Part shown: in pieces, positions 34,491-49,400 of the stretch
How positions within the stretch are numbered: the stretch's first letter is position 1
How the letters are laid out: each line of letters begins with the position of its first letter
Source of the DNA: Porites lobata
Lineage: Eukaryota; Cnidaria; Anthozoa; Scleractinia; Poritidae
Reading direction: 5' to 3'
Assembly (NCBI GenBank): GCA_942486035.1
Contig: CALNXK010000031.1
Span: 1,089,501-1,153,500, forward strand
Length of the DNA: 64,000 nucleotides
Position numbers and translations under genes: made by a program
Notes under the pieces: model-generated
The model's input: the letters and a program-made list of their open reading frames with translations, nothing else
Database searches by the model: none
Told to the model about the DNA's origin: nothing

Positions 34491-37400
34491 TTATTTGTGT
34501 CTAACACTTTGCTTGTAGTAAGGATTGTAGGGTGGTGCACTAGGCTGAATTTCACCATAACTTGGCGGAGGCGATTCGTAACGTGGTGTTATGCCCGTCA
34601 GCTGCATAGAGGTACCAGGTTCAGAGGCGTAAGGAACCTTGTAGGGTTGAGGTGGCGGGCTATGCACTACTGAGCTGGGTGCTGATGGTCGAACTCCTCG
34701 TCCAATGCATTCAGTCCTTGCAGTGATCTTTGGGATTCTTTCCCTCTTGAATAATTTCACCACGATCAGAATAATCACAACAATGAAACCAATTACCCCC
34801 AAAACAATGCCAGCAATAGCACCAGCAGACATTCCACTTTTGTTACTAACTTCAGCTTTGCCATCTTTGTCCTTCGGAATATTTGTACTTACGGGGGCCC
34901 TTGTCCCTGTAAATAAAATAAAAAAAGGTCAAACTATTACAATTTGCCCATACTAGGCTTTGCTATAATGACGTGTACTCTGTATTTGCGTTAGTGTAGC
35001 GCGGACCCTGGGAAGCCCTTACTAATTTGCATTCTTACAACTTTACTCTAGATTATAATCGGAAATTTCAATTCCTACTTTCGACTATATTTACCTACAA
35101 ACATACATACACAAATACATACACACATACATACATACATGCATACATACATACATACATACATACACACACACATACATACATACATACATACATACAT
35201 ACATACATACATACATACATACATACATACATACATAACTTTATTTAACTTGGGATTTTAGAGTAGCCAAGGGCTAGTATTTCCGATAAATTGCATATAC
35301 TCACACTTAATAAAAACATATTAGCAAAAAACACAAACTGGTAGTAAAAGTAAAAGCCTAATTTAAGAAACTATGGGAAAAAAGTAAACGTCTAAATTCT
35401 TTCAGACTAGTGGTTCTCCTAAAAGAATCAGGAAGCGAGTTCCAATTCTCGCTGCGGCATATCTATATGTAGTTGTTTTGGGTTGTGGCAAGACTAACAC
35501 ATTCGTACCTCTTAAGCTATAATCAGACGTTGTAAACTGAAATAACTCTTTTTTTCCACAACAGATTGTCTTTTTAAAAATAAACTTCTAAATTCTGCCC
35601 TTGACTAATATGCATGAAGTGCATGTAAGCGAGTTATTGACGCACAAAAAAGGCACAACCGAAACGTTATTGAGAACTTTCTCTTTAAACAGATTTTGGT
35701 TGAAATTATGAGAAGCACTGTCTTACAGGATAATAACATTAATGAAGCCTATGAGGTGAAGATGGAAATGAAAATGTCGACGCAGAAGTAGGAGGTTGTA
35801 AGCAGATGAAAATGAAAAAGAGATGAATGAATTTAAATGCGCAGGTATAATATAAAGAGTAGTGATGAAGGTGCAGATGCATGCAGTAAAGATGAATGTG
35901 TAGGCACCGATGATTATCGTGCATTAGCGGTTTGGGTATTGGGCACAGAAGCAATATAGATGAAGTGCAGGTGTTGAAGTAAACACAGAAGAGATAAAAA
36001 GCACCGAGTCAGTAGAGGTGAAGTGTAAGTGTGGAAGCAAACGAAAGGGAAAACGTATAGGTGTTGGGACAAAAGTGGTATTACGAAGGAAGTTCAACTG
36101 TGGAAACAGAAAAAGTGGATATGGAAGTACAGGAGGGGGAGTAGCAGCAATAGAGGTTGAAGTTCAGGTTTGGGAGCTGCAGTTCTAAATACATGCACGT
36201 AAGTGCAGGTTTGGAAGCAGAAACAGCATGGAATTGCGGTTAGGTGTGGATGCAGAAACAGTGAAAATGGAAGTGTAGATGTGGGAGCAGAGGTAGTGGA
36301 CATAAAATTGGAGGTGTGGGAGCAGAAGTAGTACACATGGAAGTTCAGGACTGTGGAAGCAGAATAGTAGAGACGGTAATGCACGAGTGGGAGCAGCAAC
36401 AGAAAAGATGGAAGCGCAGGTGTGAGATCAGAAACAGTAGAGATGAAGTACAGGTGTGGGAGCAGAAACAATAAAGATGGAAGTGCAGGTTTGGGTAAGC
36501 AGAAGCATTAGAGAATGGAAGTGCAGGTGTGAAAGCAGAAACAAACAGTATAAAGATGGCAGTGCAGGTGGAAGCAGAAAGGTGGAGATGGCAGTGTAGG
36601 TGTGGAAGCAGAAACAGTAGAGATGGCAGTGCGGGTGTCGAACCTTAAACAGGAGAGATAAGAGTGCAGATGTGAGAGCAGAAGCAGTAAAGATAAAAGG
36701 GCGCCCAGGAGTTGGAGCAAAACAGTCGATATTGAATATGCAGATGTGGGAGTAGAAGCAGCAACGATTCAAGTGGAGGAGTGGAAAAGTGGTAAATATG
36801 GAACTACAGGTTCGTTTTTAGATGCAGCTACTGATGAGGGTGAATAAATAGAAAAAGAAAATAATAAAGATCCTAATGATGATGTCACATTTGTTATTTT
36901 ATAATTTCATTAACAATTAGTTCATGCGTCAGCGTAAGTATGCACTAGCCTCTAGCCTCTTGAGTGCTCTCCAAACTTCCCAAGTGCTCAATATCTCGCC
37001 ATACGCACAGCTGCAGCATGAACTAATTGTTTTATAACATTATCAAAGCGATCAATGCAGCAGTTAACTTAAAATTTTATTATTGTACGGCGCGCTCAAA
37101 GCAGTACGCGTCAATGTTTACGTGACTATATTTTTTTTCCTCACAGTTAATCTTGTGTTTTTATCCTGAAACTGAGAGAAAGTGTACTCTAAAATGATTG
37201 TAAAATCCATGTTTAGGTGTCGGAAAACTATTAATTACCGAAAAATTGTTATTGAGAGAAAACAACTTTGCAAAGAATAATCTCACGCCATAGCCCTCAC
37301 AGCTCGCGGAGATCATAACAACAACAGCACTCACCTCTTTTCCCTACTATCGGTTGACAAATTCAAACCTTTCCTCTTAAATTTCCTTATAAAACAAATG

Positions 37401-40400
37401 ATAAACGCTTCATTGTCTATTGCTGAGTTATGGATGCACTCAGGAGACTCAGGATTGCTAAGCTCACAACAACTCGAGAAATTACGAATAGTTTATTGAC
37501 GTCATCAGCGTGCTCAATAGGAATATGAAGCACGCTCGCGCTATTGAATTTGATTAGGCGAATTTTCTAGCTATGTTATAATTATTATTGATATGACTCG
37601 TTCCATTACAAATTATCTGTCTCATAATAATAGTTAATCTCTTACCTTCCTTTCCTCCGTAACATGAATTAATGTCGGCGCAGTACTTGTTATTAAGAGG
37701 AGCATCGTGTTTATCGCGGACACACCAGTAACATCCCACGATTCCATCACAAGAATCTGAATTTAACTTTTTGTCGCACTGAGGATCAAAGCACTTCTGT
37801 AAACCCTTTGTGGAAGGATCCTTTACTTGTTCAGAAGGGACAACGGGCGCTGGTACTGGACAAATGGACACACTGAAAGAAAAAAACAGAAAGAGTTCAT
37901 CGTTTCCGTAAATAAACTATTATTTTGAATATCAGGGATGACTTTTGACTCGGGTAAGTGTTTCTGGAAATCCTTTATGGAAAGATCTCTTACTTGAGAC
38001 AGGGGTTGAGCTAAATACTGGCCGAACTTTGAAATAAGTCATAAGACTTAGCTAGGTGATGAACTAATATCAAGGTGCTGGACTCAATATGCCTTGCCAT
38101 TATTTAATAGCTGCAATAGGCCACTATTGACGAATAATTAATTAATCTTTGGATAGGTGCAGTGCTGTATACCCCATGCCACACTTACAGAGATTCGTGA
38201 ATCCCGCTATATTATTTTAGGTGTATGGTAACCTGAGATCAGGCCCAATTTGAGCGGTTCTCATACATTCTCTCTCACGGCTACCGCTGAAATTGGGCCT
38301 GATACAAACTATTACAAGTCTGTGCTCGTTGCGGCCAGATTTTGGCCGTAACGCTGATTGGCTGTTAGAACAATGCCACAAGATCTGATTGGCTGTCGGA
38401 AACGCCGGAAGTTGAAAGCGCTTATTCCTCGCGTGGTTGTTTTCGTGAGTGATCCTTCGTCGGTGGAGGGAAGGATCGATTTTGCTGTCTTTTTTATTGT
38501 TTTATGGTCTTATGTTAGGAAAATATGCCTTAATATGTGCCATGGAAATTCAGAAAATTCATGTGGTTGTTCATATCTTCTCAGGATTTGCTTTATTTAC
38601 GGAAAGTGAGTGTATCGCGAAGTTGAATCCCTCTGCAAGTTGTTGACCGCTAACAAGGTGCATTTTGATTTACCAACAAACGCCGGGGTGCAAATCAAAA
38701 TACTGTCCATCTTAAAACTGGTTTCATTTGAAAGTTTAGCTGGGAATGACTTCTCTGAACGGGATACGCAAGCGGAGGCTCACTGCGAAAAGAAACCTCA
38801 ATCGCCAACTGTGAAGTATTAGACGAAAAATATCGCATCGCTGTTCAAGGAATTTTCAGTGTTGACAGACTGGTTGTTTGACTATGCTTTTTGTTAAATG
38901 TAAACCAAGAAAACTGGTGTCCTCGCTCGTTGGCTGTTTGCTTTTGTTTTTAAAGATTTATGTACTGAAAATCGGGGGAAATTGCCGAGGAAAATATCAA
39001 GACAACGGAAAAATAGAGATTTCATGATCAGTATTTTAAATTCCAGAGCGCCTAGCCAAAATAATAAAACTAGTAGAACATCGTGTCGCCGTCTTTTCGA
39101 AAACTTTTTACCTTCTACGCCAACAGAAGTAACCTTCGAGATCTCTATTAATCTCGCAAGAAGTTAAATGTGATTGTGCTGACTGTTTTATTTTTAGCTG
39201 AAAAAATTAACAGATAAAGTTATTTTTTAAGTCAGCCAGTCTGCATTTTTCCCACGCGTGAAAAATTTGCATATTAGAAAAACAAGCAACGGAAGTAATT
39301 CTGATTGGCTGATTTGGTAAATGTCAATCAATCAAAAAAGTGGGCGGCAGACATTTCGTTAAAGGTTTGTATCAGGCTCTCTTTTCGTTTCGCCTTGCCC
39401 GCCGGAATGTAATTTTCAAAGCGAAACGAAAATAGAGCCTGATCTCAGGTTAGGTGTATGGTATCAACTGATAAGATGTTACGCGCAAGCTTATTTTAGT
39501 CCCAGCACATATGTTATTCACCGGCTGGGAGGTCCGTATTGGGAGAAACTGTGCCCGAGGTCTTGAGTACGGCCTCGGGTGGTACTCAGACCGAGGGCAC
39601 AGTTTCTCCAAATACGGACCGACCTAGGCCGGTAAATGACATTTTTTTTTTTTCCACTGAGATTTAAAAGTTTAAGGAAAATTTTACTTCAGCCTTCAAC
39701 CTATGTGAGTTGAAGAAAGGCGCATTCGTGTTGATGTTATTCAAAGCGCGCGATCGATTGCAAACCAAAACAAAACATTACAGCATGATTTTTAACTTGT
39801 AATTTATATTATCACAATTAAGCTCTCTTTAGAATAAAGAGAGGTTTTTGTGTCTTGGTAGACAATTCATATAATCTGAGTGTCAAACAAGGATAAAAGA
39901 ATTGACGAACTTAAAAGCCACAGCAAAGAAAATACAGAAAAGATTTTCTTCCCTTGAATTTTTACTTTCAGATTAATTCGATGGAGGGGGATAAAAACTG
40001 CACAGGGGCTTTACAAAAAGAGCTAATTACACATGCCAATCTCAGCACGGTTTTGAATTGAATTCGAATAAAAGAGGGCGATGTGGGTAGCTAAACAATT
40101 ATATAAACAAAGAAATAAAAACGGAGATAACGGACTGCTGGAAAAGTTGTTCGTGTTGTTTATTCAAGATTGACACCTACGTGCAATCGTTGACAACGAC
40201 CTTTCCTGAAATTAAAGTAAAAAAACTAGCGAGGCAAAGCTCAATGAAAAACGGCGCAGAATCTAGATTCATACAGCAAAAATGGAAAACAAACCTACAG
40301 ACAGAGGGAAAATGTCGAATAAACGGGGCATAAGAGCAAGATTGCAGTACTTACAGCGTAAGTTATAAAGCTAGTGAAGCGATATCACGAGCCGCATGTT

Positions 40401-43400
40401 TTGCTTTACTTTAGTGGTTTTCGAGGCTGACTTGCTTGATTCTCCCTTCAGAAGTTTTGTCTGAATAACAAAATTCACTTTTCCCTAGCTAACGCTAATA
40501 ATAGCACAAGTTTTAAAATAAAAATGGTTAAATGGTGTGGAGGATTCCAGCCGCTCGCAAGCTCAGAAAAAAATAAAGGTGTATATTCACGATAAAGGCT
40601 AAACTTAGTTTAAGATCTACTATTCAATTTGTTTGTTTCTTTTTAGTTTGTTTTGTTCTCTTTTTCAATTTTCTTTTCTATTTCAGTTTAGGTTTATTCT
40701 TTCTAGGTAAACTTTCGTGCCCATGAACTTTTTGATCTGGCACAACTCGACGTTTGAAGCGACGATCTAGAAAACAGTGTACTGCGGTAAGTTCTGTATT
40801 GGTTGCATTGTATACAGATTAACAATTAAAAGTCAATAAAGCTAGTGTATGTGTAAAATAATCGTCAAGACGTGATTGTCTTATTATTTTAAATGTGCTT
40901 ACTTGCTGGCTGGGAATTCATTTCTACAGTAATGAAAGTCAAGCCGTGAAATGCATGGACACTCGCAACTTGACACCGGTGGATTGGAGCATTCTCTGTT
41001 GGTTCCGCACGTGATGCAACTTCCAAATGGACAGGAATCATCCCGCTTTTTGATTCCTAGACGAGAACGACATTCACGATGAAGGCAAATATTTTAATAT
41101 TTTAATACCCTTCATGCTTCCAGGGTTTCTTACTTCGAATATCATCTCTCTAAAGTAAAATGAGAATTTTGCCCAAGATCACTTAATTTTCCAGAGAAAA
41201 CTTACCTAAAAATGCATTACTTCCACCAACTTTAGCAAGCTGGTATTGCCTACATCGCTGTCCTGTTGTCAGTGTGTTAAGGCCTTGAAACGGGATGCTC
41301 AGCTCGAAGAAATTTTCCGTGTGAATCTTTTCCAAGTGTCTACATTTTTTCTTCACCAAATGTCCTTTCTGTAAAAGGTCCTCGGCTATCTCTTTCTCTT
41401 TTGCTGTGATGTGGACGTACTCCAGATCTTTTGCTTTAATGTCTGGCGACAAAAAGTCTTTGTGCATGACGAGAAAACCAGCTCCGTCTAACACAAAGCA
41501 TTCGTAGTTGCCATCTTTGCAGCTGGGAAAAGTGTCCGTTAAGAGTCTGACAGGAAAAATGTGTTTAATTTAGTTCTTGGGAAAGTCTGGTAGTAAAAGC
41601 AACATTATCTTCACGATAAAAGGCATTCTTTAAAAAAAAAGCCTTATTGGCTCTGCCACGACACTGTAAAAAAAAAAAAAATCACCCCACTATTTTGCTA
41701 GTCGACATAAAGAACACAGAAAAAAGAGGAAGATGAACAACTTACTTATAAAAATAAGACAAAGGAAAGTCTGCACCCATAACACCAATGACCTGGTCAT
41801 TTGCGCTGTGTTTGTGACTAGCTTCACCGCGATATATAGTGTGGGAAGCGGTTATAACTACTCCTGATCCAAATGCGTCTATGTAAGGAGTGGATAAAGA
41901 AACACGTCCCGTGTTTCTGAGCGCGGCATGGTACCTATTGTAAAAATAAAAATATATCCAGTTAGTCATAAAGCCGAAGTATCGTCCTCCACATTATTCC
42001 GCGTAAAAGGTGTGTTTATTACCTTAAGGTCTACAACGGATGCGGAGGGTGGGAAAGCCTGCAATTATTTAAAGAGTAAAGGGTGTCCTTCATTTTCGTC
42101 GGTAGCTCGAAATAGTCATCTGACTAACAGACCTGAGGCCCGCGATACGCTCACTTCACCCCTCTCTGTCCATCAGTGCTTTTTAAAGCTTTACGGAAAG
42201 GAAACAAGTTGAATGGAAGGACTTGAGGTTGAACCTGGGAATCAAATTCGGGACCGCCCGCACAGAAGGCCGCGCACTAACCCATGTTAATCCTTCCTTC
42301 GAATTATCTAGGCGTCTTCTCTTTAGGAACTTTTTTTACTTTGTGATAAACACATTTTGGCAAACGCAAAATGACAGTCGGATATAACGCCATAAATCTC
42401 ATTAGGTTAAGCCATTTTAAAAAATGGCGTTATATCCGACTGTCATTTAGAGTTTGCAAACATGTGTTTATCATAACATGAAAGTAAAAATGCTATCATC
42501 ACATCTCTTTGTATCAAAATAATATAACTTGTTAATAGTACCAATTAGATCTCGAGAAGTAGACCCAGTTTTGAGGAAGGAGGACTAAAATAATCGTATT
42601 ACCATGGTCGTTTCGTTGGATCATGTGATTTTGCAATCAATGTCCCACATGTTATTCTAAACATCCCGCTGGCTGTGCCAAAATATCTCCACACCAAGTA
42701 CTTTGTACATTCCGCCTTTTCGCGTAACCAAATGTCATCGACCTTGCTGGAAACAAGCACTGTGTCTCTAATGCCTGGTTTGGACCCAGGATTAATAGCA
42801 CTTGAACTTGTCATGTACGATTTGTATGCCTTCACTCGGGACATCGCCTCGTCCAAGCCTAAGGAGGTGTAAGGGTCTGCAAAGGCCTCAGCACCAAACT
42901 TCACAACGGTTGTTCCTTCAAATGAGTAAAAGTTTTAGGTTAGAAGTCTCAAAGCATGGTTTACTGAACGGAACTTGGAAAGTAGTTAGATCTCAACCAG
43001 CGAACAACATGCATTTCCTGGGAATAGTGGACCGTTGACATCACAAGTCATAGATTTTACAATGTTGCACGCTCAAAGACTCTTGGCGGATAAAAATTTT
43101 TATTGTTTATAATCATGTGACCTGGGAGAAACAGATAACTGCAGAGCCCTTTGTTAGAAAATTAACCAACAACAACAAAAAAGGAAAAAAAAAAGCAAGC
43201 CCCTGCAGTTGTTCAAAAGGTGGAGAAGTAAACCGCGTTATCTGTATCCAGTAGATAACCCAACTCGTTTCCCCCAAATACTTACCCACTGCATAGATAA
43301 TGATTTATCTGGTGGATAGTGATCATTCGGTGGATAACGTTATTCACCTTTCTAACAAATGGCGCCAGCCACATTACAAGCAGTAATTGCCCCCGCAGAA

Positions 43401-46400
43401 GCACTCTAGTAACTCGCGCGTATATTAAGGAAAGTACTTACAGTTGAAATATACAGTCATACAGTCAATATAGAAAAAAATCTCGATTTGCTTGAACAGG
43501 AGCCGCGAGGAATCGGTAGGTAATGGTCACGTTTCTATTGTTTGCGCCCGCAAGTACGAAATAGTTAGGATGACTTAAAGACAGAAAATCCCGGAAGGGA
43601 CCGCTCAGGTAGCTTTTTTGACATTTATTGTGCAATAATACCTCGATAATCTTTTGCGTTACGCAGTGACATTCTGTAGAGCAGTTGTTTTGAAAGTTAT
43701 GGACCAAAAGACACTCGTTAAGCGCAGATGAGGTTATAAGGTGCGTTCAACTGTGTATATATAAATACTTGGAGAGTTTGCCTGACACGAGTTCACAAAT
43801 CTTTGATTGGAAACCTTGCCAGACACTTTCTCTCTCTTTGACCAGAATAAGACTCAGCCCCAAACAAGCAAGACGAGTGAATAACGGCTAGCTTCTCACT
43901 AGCAGAACGATGGACGATTGCAGAAATTCGCCGACAATCAAATTCTGTGCTGACTTATTTCCTGCTTACAGATGTCCTTCCGTTATAAAGTTTAAAATAA
44001 GACTAGAATGCGCGAGCGTAAATCGGTCAAACGTCCTTTTAATTTCTAAGGCTTACTTTCCGGCAAAGAAAATGAACCGAATGTAAAAAGTGAAAGAGAA
44101 ATAGCGAAATATTCAACTTCTAATTAAATCTTTTCTTATGGTTTAGAATAAACTCTTGTCGAAACTGAGAATGTTTTGATCAAAGCTGTGTAAATCGAGC
44201 TGAAACTGTGCATGGAACCTTGCGTTTCCTGTATTTATCTCACCTATTGTATGGAATATGTGTGAAAATCTTCATTGTGAATCGGTATATTTCAAAGAGC
44301 GACACAACGAGCAAGAATACTATTGAACGACAATATACAGAACGCGGGCAGCTCTAGTGTCAACTGTTACTAGTTATAGAAATGTGTGTACAGGCATTAC
44401 AGGAGGAAAAGTTCGATCGCTTAACGCTGGACTTGATGGAGGCGGGATAAGCTTGCTGCCTCATCTTTTAGTCGATTGCTGTCGCACAGGTCATGGTATC
44501 CTAGCTTTTAAGTATGTTTAGCGCTAGGCTATCACATGGATTAAGTTTGTGTCAGTAGTATTTACAGAAACACAACAACTATGAAGAAGCTTGAATATTC
44601 CCACGTAAACGCTCCCCACTAGTCGTTAGCTAGTCGCTTTTTGTCTCGTGCAGTTAATCGCTACAAAATTTTCCCAAAAAAGAATAACACCGTTATCACC
44701 AAATTCATGAAAGGTTCCTTAGAAAAATATTTTTCAGGAATTTTTCACCTCGTAGTAGTTTATCAGCAATCAAGTTTTTGTTTATTTATTATTCCGTTTA
44801 ACTTACCTTTAGCTGCATATCTAGAAAAGTGAACGCAGGGTTCATCCGGCCTTACTAAATCCAAACGATGGTAGAGAAATTTGAAATCTGTTTGAAAGTT
44901 AGGAAGAACGGGCAAATTAAAATAATTAAAGAGTTCATGTTAAAACTAGCGTAACGCAACAAGCACTTGTGATTCTCATGACAAAATTTCTTGAAGTGCT
45001 ATTAAGACTGAAAAAATGCGAGCCCTTTGCTGGCTTTTTTCTGTGCCTCTTTTGTGAAATACCAGTTAAATTGGTGTGACAGAGAAGGATACGAACAAAC
45101 CTCGACAACATGAAGAAATGAGGTCTAGGCTTCGGTGGACAATTTCATACGAATCACATGCCTTGATTTGGTGCCTTTGTTAACAGGAACGCGGGAAAGG
45201 TTCAGTTAGCACAGGAACACCACGCTAAATTAGGTGTGCGATCTCCTCTCGTCTACCGCAACCAAGAATGTTCACCGCGATAAGATATGATGATGAGAAT
45301 AATAGCGACGATAATGATAATTAAATGATGATAATGATGGAGACTGTCAGACTAACGGGAAGTTCATTTGAGGAGAACTTATTCAGCAGAATGCATTTCC
45401 GTGGAGAATGGGGAAAGGTAAGGCGAAGAGAAGAGAGAGCGAAGGTAAGGCTTTCTCTCTCCAGTCTTCCGCCATCTCCCTCCCCGTCTCTTCCATTTAA
45501 AACGTATTTTACCTACTCCTTAAAGACGGTTTAATACTCTACTTATTAAGAAATCTAAAGCAACTGATGGCCGATTGCGTTCCTTGTCGTTAAGATCTAT
45601 ATTCAATTTTCCGATTCTATAAATTCGTCTTTTTATCGATGAACACGAAAGTTCAATCTTCAGTTATATTTAGAACTTTTAATTGTATGTTGATAATATG
45701 GTAATGTACTTACCTGAAGGAATACTTTGAGTTGAGAGTGTTTCATCCTTATCGCCATCTGCCACCACAATTCCAACGGTGAATTTGGTTTTGTCAACTG
45801 CTCTCCAGAAGTAAGTAGACAGTACATCTAAAACTGAAACTCCCTCCTTGATTTGCCCACCACGAGCAAGAAACCGCTTTGAAATGAATGAAAGATTCCC
45901 GGATCTACCGCTATCAAAGCAAAAAAAAAAACATAATAAAAAGCGTAATGGATATAAACGTTAATGGATTCTTCTCGTATCCCTAAGGATGAATAGTTTT
46001 TTTCGGCACTAAATGCTCCAAAGCACTCACACTTTGATGGAGTTGAAAATCTCATTGAATCCAGGTTCTGGTTCCAAAGCTGTAATGTCCATAAAAATTG
46101 GGTCACCGTAGGCGTCTGAAGGGGCTGGGAGAAGAGGGTGCATCATGGTCCTTCCAGAACTATCCGCCATCCAGGCATAACTTCGCTGGCCTCTTTGAAA
46201 ATACGTAACTTCTGACAGAAGATCTGCCATGCTAATATCTGTCCCAACAACACCGATGAATTTTCCTTGATGATAACATGGCAGTGTTATCGAAGTTAAC
46301 AGACCTATAGGAATAGGAAAACCAATGAGACACCATAAAAGTAGGGAATTATAGGAATAGTAGCAAGTGTGCATGTATGTTGACATCTAAATATATATTG

Positions 46401-49400
46401 TAGATTCAGGGAAGGCCAAGCGAGACTGTCGTGGGATCGTTGAAGAATTTTTTTTTTTATGAACTTTCGCCATAAAAACACGCAAACTGAATTCCTTCTG
46501 AAAAAATCGACCTGAGCCTGTGATCATTTGAAATCCAATAACTGGTCTGCGGAGAAATTTAAAAAACACGTCAACTAAATGAGGCAGTAAGGTAGTAAGT
46601 GTAACATTTCACATACACTTACATGCGCTAACATGAATGGCGGACGTATGGACTGACGAATTTGTCAGAGCCAAATATTTCTTGGATGCACAGATAACTA
46701 AATTTTGTTATTCATAGTGCTTTGTTTCCCGCACTTTGAGGGCGCGAGAGCTCCACTATGACGTCAAAGTCCAATTTACAGCTTTAGTTTACCAACAATT
46801 ATCAGCTACACGAGCTAACTTAAGAGTGTCCTGTGGTATGTAAGAAGTTCGACGTTGTAAACCTGTAAACTACATGCATAGCGTTTCTTACCTGTGCCAA
46901 AAGCGTCAACGTAAGGAATGGATATGATTGGTTCATTGCGAATTGTTTTTGACGAGAAAAAGTCGTAATAGGTTGCCATATCATTCCGCAAGGTGTTTGT
47001 GTTTGACACATATGTAAATTTTCCAGCCTTAAAGAAAAATAACATCAGTTATTGCAGTGGTAAAGGTATACCAGTACATGTATCTCAAAAGTTGATAGCA
47101 ACCTAGCTAGAGGCTCATACTTTTTTGCCATTATTTGGATACCAGATTACAAAAAAAGCAAATATTACTTTAGCATCTCTTCTATTCTTCTTCAGGGGAT
47201 AAGTAATTGAAAACTTAACAACTGAATCGTTGTTTCTACGGTGTCTGTCAGCAAACGGTATTAGCGATTTCTGGGCTTTCCCTGGGGGACAATCAGATCC
47301 AATATAAAACACTGAGAGAGAGTTTGCTCGAAGGCAACTTTTTTTCCAAAAAGACTTATCTCTGTGATCGCAATTTCAAAAATCGCTTTATTCTGTATAC
47401 GAAACTTAATGGAATGTAGTGAAATGAACATTTCAGGTTTTAAAGGCCTTGGCAGGACACCTTTGCCCAAACGTCCCTTGAATGCTCCCCCTCCCCCTGG
47501 GCTGTGAATGCAGTAACAAAGTTTATATATCTCAGCATCCATGGTTTTATTTAGCTTTCAGAAATCTACCATTTATTTAAGTTGCTCCTGTAAAGAACTT
47601 CTATACTTTAAGTACCTGAAATGACTAGTCGGGAACTGTTGCCAAGATTAAGAATAGATAACTAAAAACTAACAGCGGACTGAAATGATTAGGTTTATCT
47701 TACAGTGACATCAGATTGCTTTGTGACACCAAGGCCTTCCTGTTCAGCAATGTAACGCAGAATTGGCAAGTTCGCCAGCATTCCATAAGTCATGATCACC
47801 ACCTCATTATTCAGCTCCTCATTCTTTGCTTTTATTGTTTGCAATATTGTTTTTTCATTATCATTTGGTCTGCCATCGGTAAGAAAGATGATAACCTTCT
47901 TCCTGGAAGAACCGCTTATGCCAGATGTACCATTGAACAGATCGAAGGCTTTAATGAATGCTTTACTATAATCAGTGCCTCCTATGAACAGGAAAAAAAA
48001 ATTAGTAGGGAGACTTGTAGCGTCAAACGGAAAACAATCCAATCCCATTGACAAGTTTTTCCTGTACTTGTCGTCCCTGAGGACGGGAGTGGTATTCAGG
48101 AAAGTTTTACATGGGGATCTTCGTAGCCTGCGAAAACAGCCGTTTCTCCTCGCTCTTCGCCGCTGAGGACGTTTCGCGGGGAATAACGTCTGCTACTCCG
48201 CGTTGAAAATTCCACACTGATGACGTAAAATCTGTCCGGAATCCGGTCAGAAGCGCTGATTGGTCGACGGAGTAGTTACATTGTTTTCGCTATTGTTTAC
48301 GAATGACAGACAAAAGACAAAAGGCCACGAAGTTTAAATGTAAACAGGATGAATCTCCAACAAAACAGTCAAAGTTGATGAAAAATATCCTTCTCTAGAA
48401 GAAGCACTTGAGTTTAGCTGGAGCTCGTTCGCAGATGAACACTGTACAACACTTTGGTAAAATTGACCAGGAGAAACGTAAAACTAAACAATTTGGATGT
48501 GGAACCTCATGACTACCGGATATATTGTGTAAACATTAATTTACGTCATCAGTATGGAATTTCTGTCGCTGAGTCGCAGACGTTCCTCCATGCGAAACGT
48601 CCCCAGCGGTGAAGAGCGAGGAGAAATTAAACGGCTGTTTTCGCAGGCTAGGATTTTCGCTCCGAAGTCCAACTCCTTCCGATTGTATATTCCATTTTTG
48701 ACAGAAAAAGTGTCATTTTCGTATACCAAACTTTTCAAATTAAAAACTGAACGAATCAAAGGCACCACAGGCACGCAAGGAGGCAGAATTGTTTTTCTCA
48801 ATAAAACTTATTTTCAATTGCTTCCAAATGCTTTAAGCCTTACCGTTAGCATAGATACTTTCTACGTATTCTTCCAAGTATTTGATGTTGATAGGCGTAG
48901 CATCAGCTAAACGCTGGCTATGGCAGCCCCTTCCATCGCCGTCATATTCAACTGGGGTGGAGGCTTGTCCATTGAACTTCACAATTCCAATCTAATAAAA
49001 GAGACCAAGCAAACATATTACCACCGCCTTTCCTATATGTTGGTAGAAAAAATGACTTAGCACATCGTTGCATTATGTCGTAGCATTAGCCCGCCACTTG
49101 AGAGTGGCAATTTACAAGGCTAGGCTAACCTAGCTGATCTATCTTTTTTTTGGGGGGGGGGGGGGGGGGGGGGCAGTAGGGGGCAATGACATTCAAACAT
49201 TTTTTCCATAAGAACTAGCATCGTAGGGGGGAAAAGTAGAGTTTCTTTTAGGCCCATTACACACTGTAAATCTTTATTGCATGCGACGACGTGCTTATTA
49301 TCGGAACCGTACGACACAAATTGTGCTGTGTACATAAAACCTAGCTAAACCTACATGTACAACATAGTTGTGACTCTCGAGTGTTAGATCTTTACACAAC

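Noticed and set aside
35027..35248. ORF encoding repeated YIHT
   Set aside because: Translation of a CATA microsatellite.
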